Position numbers and translations under genes: made by a program. Positions 25,828 to 33,746 of a DNA stretch of 64,000 nt are shown piece after piece. The stretch is from positions 1,021,013 to 1,085,012 of the forward strand of contig NZ_JAGIAS010000001.1 in the NCBI RefSeq assembly GCF_017744695.1, given 5' to 3'. The notes below the pieces were generated by a model. It was not told the origin of the DNA. It worked only from the letters and a program-made list of their open reading frames with translations, and searched no databases. This DNA comes from Dyadobacter sp. (GTDB taxonomy: Bacteria; Bacteroidota; Bacteroidia; Cytophagales; Spirosomataceae). Position 1 is the first letter of the stretch; the number at the start of each line of letters is the position of its first letter.

Positions 25828-27693
25828 ATGGCACTCAGGTTTCTTGTTGACTGGCTGAGCGATAAGCAGATCCAGGGAATTTGCTGGACACTTGTGCATT
25901 CGCTCTGGATCGGACTGATCGTTTCAGTGCTTGCCAGCCTTGTAATGGCTTTAACAACCCGCTCGAGTGCGGCTCTTCGCTACCGCCTGTTCTGCTCCCT
26001 TTTAATGTTGTTTGTTTTTTCGGTGGCTATTGCTGGTGTTTATGAACTCGAAAATTTTGGCCGGCCAATACTGATTCGGACCGTACATCCCAAAATTCAG
26101 ACAGTAAACCTCAATGGCATCCCGGCCGCAGCTATGACAGAGATTGCCTTCTATGCTAGGGCATCCGCATTTTTAAACCAATATTCGAGCTGGATATTGG
26201 CCATCTGGATGTTCTTTCTTGTAATCAAGAGTATTAGGCTGACGATAGGACTACTTTATATACAGCGTATAAGGACCTACAACGTCCAGCACGTTGGTAA
26301 TGACTGGATCGCTAAGGTATATTCCTTCAGCGAACAGATGGGCATCAAGCAGCAGATCAACGTGATCCAGTCCGCACTGGTGAAGGTACCTGTGACCTTT
26401 GGCTACTTCAAGCCCGTGATCGTGCTGCCGATCGGACTGCTGGTTTCGCTACCGGTTAGCCAAGTTGAAACCATCCTCTGGCACGAGCTGGCGCATATCT
26501 ACAGAAGAGACTATCTGGTAAATATTTTACAGAAGATTGTGGAGGTGTTTTTCTTTTTCAATCCTGCGGCACTATGGCTATCGGCGCTGATCCGCGAGGA
26601 AAGGGAAGCCTGCTGCGATGATATCGTGCTTGCCCGCGTGGAGCAGAAGACCTGCTACCTGGAAGCTCTCATGTCCTTCTATGGGCAACAAAACCGCGCC
26701 GCGGGCCTGGCCATAGCGCTCAGCCTTCGCCCCAATCAATTGATGAACCGCCTCAGGCGAATGGTCGACCAGCGGAACAGGCGACTGAGCTTTGTGGAAT
26801 TTATCCTGATGGTGGTTGGCTTCGTGGTTTTATCGGCTTTTACCTTTATCCCGCAGATGGACAAAGAAATCAAAAAAAGCACCGTATACATCAAAGATGC
26901 AATCACCAGGACTCTTGCTCCGAGGACAGTGAAGTTTGGGCAAAAAGCGGATACGGCTAGGAAATTCCATAGAGTGATTGAGCAGGTCGTAAAGGCGAAA
27001 AAAGATTCCTTGCCTTCGGATACCCTTGTCAGCGTCAAGAGCATACGGTTCAATCGCGATAATCGCGACAAGGCCAACCGTGACATGACGGTGGTGGACG
27101 GGAAGGATAACCGCTACCATATCGTGGTGGCCGGGGGCAAAATCACCGCCGTGGAGGTCAACGGACAAGCGGTTGTTGTAAGCAAAGTCAAAAATTACGA
27201 AACCCTCGTTTCACAAATCGATTCGGTAATCGATAGGAAGCGTTTGAGACTATCTGTCCAATACGACAATGGCTATCGGGGGCACCAAATAAAACGAATG
27301 GACGCAGAACCGGGAGAACGGCAGGTTAAAACGATTGGCCCCATCGGTACACAGGTGTTCAAGGTTGCTTTTAAACCCTCTGCGAACAAAAAAAACGAGA
27401 TCGAAACGCAGTTGCCCACCCCAAAGATTCCACCAATAGACGCCTCGGCCGACAAGGCCAGGGTGCTGGGGGTAATTTCTGCCCTGGTTGAGCAGAAAAT
27501 AGTTCCGGGGATCGCCCAGGTCGAATGGTTCGCCCTGACCGACGAGCAGCTGGTAACCAACGGGAAGAAGCAGGAAGCCTCGCTGCATAGAAAACTCAAG
27601 GAAAAATATAACATAGGGCCCGATAATGGGCTGTTCTTTGGCCCCACCAAAGTACATGGTACAGGGATAGTCTTTGACAAAGAGGACCTATAA
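25828..27693 (+). CDS. BlaR1-like M56 membrane metallopeptidase
   Basis: 621 residues. The N-terminal half has four hydrophobic segments (LVHSLWIGLIVSVLASLVMAL, LFCSLLMLFVFSVAIAG, SWILAIWMFFLVIKS and a later one, FVEFILMVVGFVVLSAF). Between them lies the M56 zinc site HELAH at 219-223 (ETILWHELAHIYRRDYLVN) with the downstream glutamate in REEREACCDD. The C-terminal 300 residues are extracytoplasmic and of no recognised fold; a BlaR-type penicillin-binding domain is not evident. So the signal sensed may not be a beta-lactam. Co-transcribed with the BlaI repressor upstream and the serine hydrolase 21 bases downstream. Confidence 0.92.
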   Translation: MALRFLVDWLSDKQIQGICWTLVHSLWIGLIVSVLASLVMALTTRSSAALRYRLFCSLLMLFVFSVAIAGVYELENFGRPILIRTVHPKIQTVNLNGIPAAAMTEIAFYARASAFLNQYSSWILAIWMFFLVIKSIRLTIGLLYIQRIRTYNVQHVGNDWIAKVYSFSEQMGIKQQINVIQSALVKVPVTFGYFKPVIVLPIGLLVSLPVSQVETILWHELAHIYRRDYLVNILQKIVEVFFFFNPAALWLSALIREEREACCDDIVLARVEQKTCYLEALMSFYGQQNRAAGLAIALSLRPNQLMNRLRRMVDQRNRRLSFVEFILMVVGFVVLSAFTFIPQMDKEIKKSTVYIKDAITRTLAPRTVKFGQKADTARKFHRVIEQVVKAKKDSLPSDTLVSVKSIRFNRDNRDKANRDMTVVDGKDNRYHIVVAGGKITAVEVNGQAVVVSKVKNYETLVSQIDSVIDRKRLRLSVQYDNGYRGHQIKRMDAEPGERQVKTIGPIGTQVFKVAFKPSANKKNEIETQLPTPKIPPIDASADKARVLGVISALVEQKIVPGIAQVEWFALTDEQLVTNGKKQEASLHRKLKEKYNIGPDNGLFFGPTKVHGTGIVFDKEDL

Positions 27694-27714
27694 CAAAAAC
27701 TTAATACACCATCC

Positions 27715-29112
27715 ATGACAACAAGATTTTTGAGCGCACTTTTAGTGCTGCTGGTAGTGTACTGCCCGATTTTCGCCCAGGATGAGGTGCTTTACAGAAT
27801 TGACAGGCTGTTTTCTGTGCAGTTCAAGGCCGGCGAGCCCGGTGCGAACATCCTTATTGCCAAGAGCGGCAAGATCATCTACCAAAAGGCCTTTGGGATG
27901 GCAAACATGGAACTGGGTGTGCCCAGCGACACGGCCACGGTGTATTATATCGCCTCCAACACCAAGCAGTTTACCGCAGTGGCCATTTTGCAGTTGGTGG
28001 AAAAGCGGATGATCTCGTTGGACGATACCCTGGGTAAATTTGTAAAGAGCGTCGCCCCTGCTTCCGGAATAACTATCCGCCAGCTGCTTTCACATACCTC
28101 GGGGCTGAATGGCAATGGCTACCGGGATTCGCTGAACATCCCTGAAGGAAAGACCGTGCAAGCAGAAACCGAGCGTTATGCGGCCAGGAATGTAGCCTTT
28201 GCCCCTGGCAGCAAATGGGCCTACAACAATGCTAATTTCCAGGTGCTGGGCCATATCATAGAAAAGTTATCGGGGAAAACTTATGCGGAGTATATCCGGG
28301 AAAATATCTTTGTTCCTGCTGGAATGAACGCTTCTTTGGTGGCCACTTCTGACGAGCCCATCGTCAAGGGCCGCGCCTCGGGCTACGGGATCCTTCGAAA
28401 GGGTATTGTCAATTATCCGCTACACGATATCAGTGAGTTCTTTGCTTCGGGTGGGATTTTGACCACCGCTTCTGATATGCTGCGTTGGAACAGGGCGCTG
28501 GTTTCGGGGAAACTTTTACCGAAGAACCTGCTGGAACTCGCCTTTACGCCGATCCGGTTGAATAATGGACTTATCGCTCCGTATGGATTTGGCTGGTATG
28601 TTGATGACCTAAGGGGAAGCACTGTTCTGCGCCATGGTGGAGCGGTCCCTGGGTTCATTTCCGAAACTTTCTATCTTCCTGAAAAAGATATATATATCGT
28701 GATTTTGATCAATTCCGAATCGGCGGTGATCCCGCAGGTGCTGGCCAGGATCGCGGCCTCAGAACTTTTGGGCAAGCCCTACCGGTTTGATGGTGGCATG
28801 ACCATGGATGGGAAAAATGTCGGAAAGTATGCCGGGGTCTATGAAAGTGATCGGGCGGAAAGAGTGAACATTACCGAAGAGAACGGAAAGGTCTACTGGC
28901 AACGGATTGGGGGAAAGAAATATGAGGTTATGCCATTTGTAATTGATGAGTTCTATTTTGAGAAAGATTTCCTGTGGCTGGAGTTCAAGCGGGATGAAAA
29001 AAAGAAGATTACATCGCTCGTATTTTCGAGGGCAGGCTATACCCCAAGCAACTGGAAAAGGCTGGCGGGACCGGTGATGCATTTATCTGAAACTGGACAA
29101 GAGGTAAAATAG
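27715..29112 (+). CDS. Exported serine hydrolase (class C beta-lactamase/PBP4* family)
   Basis: 465 residues with a signal peptide (1-21, cleavage after IFAQ). The motifs of the family are intact: SxxK as S81-NTK84 (YIASNTKQFTAVAI), YxN as Y170-N-N (WAYNNANFQVLGHII) and HGG in VLRHGGAVPGF. Residues about 360-460 form the small beta-barrel C-terminal domain found in class C-like hydrolases (DGKNVGKYAGVYES ...). Last gene of the BlaI-BlaR1 operon, so it is presumably the induced effector. Beta-lactamase or D-amino-acid peptidase activity is possible; sequence alone does not decide. Confidence 0.92.
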   Translation: MTTRFLSALLVLLVVYCPIFAQDEVLYRIDRLFSVQFKAGEPGANILIAKSGKIIYQKAFGMANMELGVPSDTATVYYIASNTKQFTAVAILQLVEKRMISLDDTLGKFVKSVAPASGITIRQLLSHTSGLNGNGYRDSLNIPEGKTVQAETERYAARNVAFAPGSKWAYNNANFQVLGHIIEKLSGKTYAEYIRENIFVPAGMNASLVATSDEPIVKGRASGYGILRKGIVNYPLHDISEFFASGGILTTASDMLRWNRALVSGKLLPKNLLELAFTPIRLNNGLIAPYGFGWYVDDLRGSTVLRHGGAVPGFISETFYLPEKDIYIVILINSESAVIPQVLARIAASELLGKPYRFDGGMTMDGKNVGKYAGVYESDRAERVNITEENGKVYWQRIGGKKYEVMPFVIDEFYFEKDFLWLEFKRDEKKKITSLVFSRAGYTPSNWKRLAGPVMHLSETGQEVK

Positions 29113-29252
29113 GCCATAAAGCCAGGACAGGTGAATGGGCGGCATTGGAGTATTTTGACTTAATATTCTCAACACGTTTTTCTACCGCCGGAAAGATGGC
29201 CGGCCCTTTTATTCTCGATAGCATTACCTGTCCCGGCGACCGGCAAAAGCGA

Positions 29253-29552
29253 TCAGGATCTATAACGCCCTGCGCTGTACCTTCTTCGGTAATCGAGGGG
29301 TGTCAGGTCTGTGTACTTTTTGAAGACTTTCCGGAACGCGTCTATATTGTTGTAGCCGACATTATAGATGATTTCGTTGATGGTATCTGTCGTGGACTCA
29401 AGCCGCTTTTTTGCAAATTCCACTTTGACCCGCTGGACATATTCTGCAACTGAATTGCCCGTAGATTTCTTAAACCTTCTTTCAAATGTCCTGCGGCCGA
29501 GGGATACCTTCGTGCAAAGTTCCTCTATGCTCAAAATTTGTGTGGGATTGTT
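29253..29552 (-). pseudogene. Truncated AraC-family regulator (C-terminal DNA-binding part only)
   Basis: About 100 residues remain: NPTQILSIEELCTKVSLGRRTFERRFKK, SVAEYVQRVKVEFAKKRLE, NEIIYNVGYNNIDAFRKVFKK and TPLDYRRRY. This is the C-terminal double helix-turn-helix of a GlxA-type regulator. The N-terminal DJ-1/PfpI-like sensor half is missing, and the frame closes with a stop at about 29555. A truncated VOC gene on the other strand begins at the same point. There is no ATG near the first homologous residue, so expression is doubtful. Confidence 0.75.
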
Positions 29553-29555
29553 TAC

Positions 29556-29819
29556 TTAAAACTCGGCTTTGAGGTAAATGCCGAAGTTTCGATGGGCAAT
29601 GGCGAAACATGGCTGCAAATGGGCTTGCCTGGTCAGGTCACTACCATATCCCTCGCCAAATTCCAGGGGATCGTCTTCGAGACCGATGATATCGAAAAGG
29701 AAATCGGTCTATTGAAAGTAAAAGGAATTCAGGAGGGACAAATTGACCCTACACCCTGGGGTCGGTTTGCCTGGCTGCAGGACCCGGCTGGTAACAAATT
29801 ATGCCTTCACCAAAAATAA
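29556..29819 (+). pseudogene. Truncated VOC-family (glyoxalase-like) protein
   Basis: The plus-strand frame from about 29556 reads KLGFEVNAEVSMGNGETWLQM, TTISL, FETDDIEKEIGLLKVKGI and PWGRFAWLQDPAGNKLCLHQ, the typical end of a VOC/glyoxalase-like domain. The first 25 or so residues of the family (start, first strand and the helix before FYxxxLGF) are absent and replaced by antisense sequence of the neighbouring AraC remnant. A start at 29538 would add six foreign residues. It is the counterpart of the AraC fragment at 29253 in one rearrangement scar. Confidence 0.7.
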
Positions 29820-30168
29820 GGCTGCATCTGTTATTCAACGGTTTGCGGCGAAATGCTTATCCGTGACACTATTTAAAAGTCAGGTTCAGCCTTGCCTTCG
29901 TGGGCAGGGCTGATTTTGCTATCCGTTGTTCCGAGAATTCTTGCAGTGCCGAAGCAAAAGGCGGCCATCTCCCACGGTACTCTTCAACTTATCTGTTTCC
30001 GGCAACGCGATCTATGACTTGCCGAGAGGCGAAGGCTGTTGAAAATTAAACTTCCGGTCGTTTAGCAAGCACCTTCCTCATTCCGGCTACACATCGCCGC
30101 GTTCAGGCTACATATCGCCGCTTGCTGATGATGACCTTTGAGGTATCATTCAACATCCATTAACTGTT
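29820..30168. other. Intergenic, no gene seen
   Basis: About 350 bases before the SDR gene. It contains a short direct repeat (GGCTACACATCGCCGC and GGCTACATATCGCCGC near 30079 and 30106). Nothing else is recognised. Confidence 0.45.
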
Positions 30169-31044
30169 ATGACACATCAAAGTAATAAATCGCCCAAAGT
30201 ATGGTTTATCACCGGCGCTTCGCGTGGGTTTGGACGCGTTTGGGCCGAAGCAGCCCTGAGCCGGGGCGATAAGGTGGCGGCTACCGCCCGGAAACTCGAA
30301 AGCATTGCCGGGTTGAGGGAAAAATACGGTGAAAACGTATTGCCGCTCGAACTCGACGTAACCAATGCAGCCCAGGCCAAATCGGCCGTTGAAGAGGCCC
30401 ATGCCCATTTCGGCCGCCTCGATATTGTCCTTAACAATGCCGGTTACTCCCTGGTTGGGACCATTGAAGAGGCCGGTGCGGACGAAATCCGGGCACTTTA
30501 TGAAACCAATATCCTCGGGCCTGTGGCCGTCATCCAGGCTGCGCTGCCCCTGCTCCGGGCACAGGGTGGCGGGCATATTCTGGGAACATCGAGCAATCTG
30601 GGCCACGTGACGCTGCCGGTTATAGGCTATTACGCTTCCTCCAAATGGGCTTTCGAGGCCATTCATGAAAGTCTCGCGGAAGAAGTAAAAGCCTTCGGGA
30701 TCAAGGTGACCATCATCGAGCCTGGCGCCTACGCCACCGAGTTTGGCAGCCAGGAATCACTGAAATTTTCACCAGGTATGGATCTCTATGCCGCATACAA
30801 GCAGGAATTTTTCGGACACTTGGGCAATCTCGAAAGAGGTGATCCCAATGCCACGTCGAATGCGATTTTCCGGATCGTGGATACCGACCAGCCGCCCTTG
30901 CGGTTCTTCCTCGGCGACCAATGCCTGCCGTGGGTACGCCAGGCCTACGCGGAGCGCCTGGCCACGTGGGAAGCGTGGGAAGAAGTGTCCAATGCGGCCC
31001 AGGCAATCCTGCCTGAGGAACTCGCCGACACCAAAAACGCTTAA
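30169..31044 (+). CDS. Short-chain dehydrogenase/reductase
   Basis: 291 residues, classical SDR: nucleotide-binding TGASRGFG (15-22), NNAG (89-92), catalytic S141/S142 in GTSSNLGHV and Y155-x-x-x-K159 (YYASSKW), then PGAYATEF. Substrate unknown; the closest general resemblance is to the oxidoreductases that pair with AraC regulators in Bacteroidota. The AraC gene starts 59 bases downstream on the same strand, so the two are likely co-transcribed or coregulated. Confidence 0.93.
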   Translation: MTHQSNKSPKVWFITGASRGFGRVWAEAALSRGDKVAATARKLESIAGLREKYGENVLPLELDVTNAAQAKSAVEEAHAHFGRLDIVLNNAGYSLVGTIEEAGADEIRALYETNILGPVAVIQAALPLLRAQGGGHILGTSSNLGHVTLPVIGYYASSKWAFEAIHESLAEEVKAFGIKVTIIEPGAYATEFGSQESLKFSPGMDLYAAYKQEFFGHLGNLERGDPNATSNAIFRIVDTDQPPLRFFLGDQCLPWVRQAYAERLATWEAWEEVSNAAQAILPEELADTKNA

Positions 31045-31103
31045 CAATGCAACCATGCCGGCCGATGGTATACGCCGTTGGTCGGCATTAACGATTGCGA
31101 CCC

Positions 31104-32030
31104 ATGAAAAAAGAAGATATCAGCCCCAAAAGAATAGCGTCGCTGGCCGAGGCACACCGCGCATTTGGCCTGCTCAAACCGCAGCACCCGCTGGTGAGCC
31201 TGATCAACGGCGCCTACACGCAGGTACAGGAAAGCAACATTCCGCATTTTCACGTGTTGAGTTTTTACAAAATCGCTTACAAGCCCAGGCTGAGCGGGAA
31301 TTTGAAATATGGGCAAAGCTACTACGATTTTGATGAAGGCGGGTTGCTGTTTGCCTCGCCAGGCCAGGTGATCGGGAGCAATGACAATGACCTCAGCGTC
31401 TGTTCGGAGTACACCCTGCTCATCCACCCTGATTTTTTCCTGGGCTATCCCATTGCTAAAAACATCAGGCAATATGGTTTTTTCTCCTACTCGACGCGCG
31501 AAACGCTGCATCTTTCCGAGGAGGAAAAAAGCACGATCTTCGAGCTCTTTCATATGATCGAAAAGGAGCTGTCCGGTCGGATCGACGATTTCAGCCAGGA
31601 TGTGGTGATCTCGCAAATTGAACTGCTGCTCACCTATGCCAACCGTTTTTACAAACGGCAGTTCATCACCCGCAAGGCTGTCAATAATGATCTGTTGCAA
31701 AAACTGGAAGACGTCCTGGACGATTACTTTTCCGGTGAACTGGCGCTCGAACAAGGGCTACCTTCCGTCGGGTACCTTGCCGAACAGGTTAATTTGTCGC
31801 CCAGTTACCTGAGCGACATGTTGCGGTCGCAGATCGGGCAAAACGCCCAGCAATACATTCACGACAAGCTCATTGAAAAAGCCAAGGAAACGCTTTCCAC
31901 CACCAACCTGACCGTGCGGGAAGTGGCTTACGCTTTGGGATTCGAACATTCGCAGTCGTTCAGCAAACTTTTTAAAATCAAAACCAGCCTTTCACCCCTT
32001 GAATTCAGGAGGTCTTTTCAGGCGTCATAG
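31104..32030 (+). CDS. AraC-family transcriptional regulator
   Basis: 308 residues from the ATG at 31104 (an in-frame TTG three codons earlier is unlikely). Residues about 20-190 form a cupin-like sensory domain (FHVLSFYKIAYKP, YDFDEGGLLFASPGQVIG). Residues about 215-308 are the double helix-turn-helix (LPSVGYLAEQVNLSPSYLSDMLRSQIG, TVREVAYALGFEHSQSFSKLFKIKTSLSPLEFR). It likely controls the SDR gene just upstream. A strong bidirectional hairpin follows at 32101. Confidence 0.93.
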   Translation: MKKEDISPKRIASLAEAHRAFGLLKPQHPLVSLINGAYTQVQESNIPHFHVLSFYKIAYKPRLSGNLKYGQSYYDFDEGGLLFASPGQVIGSNDNDLSVCSEYTLLIHPDFFLGYPIAKNIRQYGFFSYSTRETLHLSEEEKSTIFELFHMIEKELSGRIDDFSQDVVISQIELLLTYANRFYKRQFITRKAVNNDLLQKLEDVLDDYFSGELALEQGLPSVGYLAEQVNLSPSYLSDMLRSQIGQNAQQYIHDKLIEKAKETLSTTNLTVREVAYALGFEHSQSFSKLFKIKTSLSPLEFRRSFQAS

Positions 32031-32100
32031 CAGGCGTTACATTTGCTGATCTGTCAAATAAGAAAGCAGGCCCTGGCCGACGCTGGGATTGGTCGCCAGG

Positions 32101-32150
32101 TAAATAGGTATAACCCGGCGAGCGTCAACTCGCCGGGTTATACCTATTTA
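32101..32150. terminator. Bidirectional terminator with a perfect 22-bp stem
   Basis: The stem runs 32101-32122 against 32129-32150, all 22 pairs matching, with a 6-base loop (CGTCAA); its core is AACCCGGCGAG / CTCGCCGGGTT. It separates the convergent AraC (plus) and SDR (minus) genes, and its right edge contains the SDR stop codon. Confidence 0.75.
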
Positions 32151-32942
32151 AACAACCGGGAAGTTGCCGCCGTCGACGGCGATATTCGTCCCGGTAAGGT
32201 AAGAAGCCGCTGGGCTGACGAGAAAATTAACCACTTCCGCTGTTTCTGCCGGATCGGCCATCCTCCCCAGCGGCACTCCGCCGACACGCTGCAGCAAGTT
32301 TCGGGTCATTTCTTCCGTACTGATACCCGCCGAGTTGGCCAGCCCTTCCAGGAAATTGCTCATTGCCCCGGTTTTGTTTAGTCCGGGAGAGACGGTCACC
32401 ACACGTACGCCCTTCGGCGCGACTTCGGTGGCCAGAGACTTGCTGTAAGCGTTCAGGGCTGCTTTGGCAGCACTGTAGGCCATCGTTGTATCCCACAGCG
32501 GAAACATCCCGCTGGTAGACGAGACGTGGATGATGACCCCGGCGCCCACCTCAATCATACCCGGCAGGAAAGCCCGGTCCAGCCGGACTGCCGCAAGCAG
32601 GTTCACTTGAAGGACATCATTCCAATCCTTATCGCTGAGTGCACTGAAACCACCGGCAGGGGCCGTATTCGCGCCCAGGTTGTTAATCAGGATGTCCAGC
32701 CCGCCAAATTGATTTTTGACCGCCGCCACAAGCCGATCTACCCCTGTTACATCCGACAGGTCCGCTGCGATAAAGTGTTCCCCTTCTTTGGTTTCCTCCG
32801 GGCTGCTCCTGGCAGTCACTACAACGGTCGCGCCCGAAGCTTTCAATCTTTGGGCAATGGCCTTGCCGATCCCTTTTGTTCCGCCCGTTACCAGGGCAAT
32901 TTTGCCTTCCAGCACCAAGCCGGTTTCTTGTTTGTACTGCAT
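32148..32942 (-). CDS. Short-chain dehydrogenase/reductase regulated by the adjacent TetR protein
   Basis: 264 residues: TGGTKGIG (19-26), NNLG in place of NNAG, active-site serines in HVSSTSG, YSAAK catalytic motif, and the SPGLNKTGAM and YLTGTNIAVDGGNFPV ends typical of 3-oxoacyl-ACP-reductase-like SDRs. Substrate unknown. It starts at the ATG at 32942 and a TetR-type operator copy (32956-32971) lies 14 bases upstream. The TetR gene follows upstream on the same strand. Confidence 0.93.
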   Translation of the reverse strand: MQYKQETGLVLEGKIALVTGGTKGIGKAIAQRLKASGATVVVTARSSPEETKEGEHFIAADLSDVTGVDRLVAAVKNQFGGLDILINNLGANTAPAGGFSALSDKDWNDVLQVNLLAAVRLDRAFLPGMIEVGAGVIIHVSSTSGMFPLWDTTMAYSAAKAALNAYSKSLATEVAPKGVRVVTVSPGLNKTGAMSNFLEGLANSAGISTEEMTRNLLQRVGGVPLGRMADPAETAEVVNFLVSPAASYLTGTNIAVDGGNFPVV

Positions 32943-32955
32943 TGGATGTGAATTT

Positions 32956-32971
32956 TGAAATGATTGTTTCA
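32956..32971 (-). promoter_or_regulatory. TetR-type operator, copy 1
   Basis: TGAAATGATTGTTTCA, an imperfect palindrome 14 bases before the SDR start. The same 16-mer pattern recurs at 33055 and 33702. Confidence 0.65.
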
Positions 32972-33054
32972 GAATTATTTATAGATGTTGGCTAATTGTC
33001 CGTAGTTATGATATCTCCTGCTGCTGTTTTACCGCATGCGGTTCGCTTCCTTTT

Positions 33055-33070
33055 TGAAGTGATCGTTTCA
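33055..33070 (-). promoter_or_regulatory. TetR-type operator, copy 2
   Basis: TGAAGTGATCGTTTCA, in the gap between the TetR stop codon and the SDR gene, 99 bases from copy 1 centre to centre. Confidence 0.6.
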
Positions 33071-33090
33071 AAAAAGGGCAAAAAAATAGC

Positions 33091-33669
33091 TTATCGCAAC
33101 AAATGGTACACCATAAAGGCCGCTAATTGCTTAATTTTTGCAGGGTCTTTGTGAAGGATATAGAGCTCATACCAACCCGTGTAGGTACTGATAATATAAT
33201 CTGCGAGTAAATCTGGATCAGTATCCTTTTTCATAACTCCCTGTTCGACTGCTTCGCGGATCAGTTTGGATAGAAAGGTATGGGTGAAATCGTTGTCATC
33301 TTTCAGTAGCGCCTGTATACCCTTGTTGTCGGGCGAAACCTCGAAGGCAGTCTTGATCGCAAAGCATCCCTGGGCATCCTTGACGACCACATCCGCCACG
33401 TCATGGATAAAGCTTTCCAGCGCCTTCTGCGGCGAATCGAATACCTTGGCACGTTCTTCCAGCAGTATCCTTCTCTTTCTGGTGTAATGTTTAATGCACT
33501 GCACGAAAAGTTGATGCTTGTCGCCCAAAGTGTTGTACAGGCTACTTGAATTGATCTGCATGGCGTCGGTCAGATCACGCATAGAAGTCCCGTTGTACCC
33601 CTTCCGCCAAAAAACATCGAGTGCCTTTTCGATTGCCTGATCCTGGTCAAATGCTACTGTCCTTGCCAT
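33091..33669 (-). CDS. TetR/AcrR-family transcriptional regulator
   Basis: 192 residues from the ATG at 33669 (an in-frame TTG six codons upstream is less likely). Residues 1-60 are the TetR DNA-binding domain (FDQDQAIEKALDVFWRKGYNGTSMRDLTDAMQINSSSLYNTLGDKHQLF). The rest is the TetR_C ligand/dimer domain (DAQGCFAIKTAFEV, YIISTYTGWYELYILHKDP). The SDR gene lies 148 bases downstream on the same strand and three copies of a 16-bp palindrome mark both promoters. So it very probably represses itself and the SDR. The inducer is unknown. Confidence 0.93.
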   Translation of the reverse strand: MARTVAFDQDQAIEKALDVFWRKGYNGTSMRDLTDAMQINSSSLYNTLGDKHQLFVQCIKHYTRKRRILLEERAKVFDSPQKALESFIHDVADVVVKDAQGCFAIKTAFEVSPDNKGIQALLKDDNDFTHTFLSKLIREAVEQGVMKKDTDPDLLADYIISTYTGWYELYILHKDPAKIKQLAAFMVYHLLR

Positions 33670-33701
33670 ACCCTTCTTTTTTTGCAAAGTTAACCAAATT
33701 C

Positions 33702-33717
33702 TGAAACAATTGATTCA
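33702..33717 (-). promoter_or_regulatory. TetR-type operator, copy 3
   Basis: TGAAACAATTGATTCA, embedded in a larger TTCTGAA ... TTCAGAA inverted repeat, 33 bases upstream of the TetR ATG. It matches copies 1 and 2 in the outer TGAA/TTCA arms and a central ATTG/ATCG-like core. Confidence 0.65.
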
Positions 33718-33746
33718 GAAAGTCTATCCCAGCTCTTGCTATGCAT

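Noticed and set aside
31041..31754. 237-codon minus-strand open frame
   Set aside because: Antisense to the AraC gene at 31104, which has clear cupin-like and helix-turn-helix parts.
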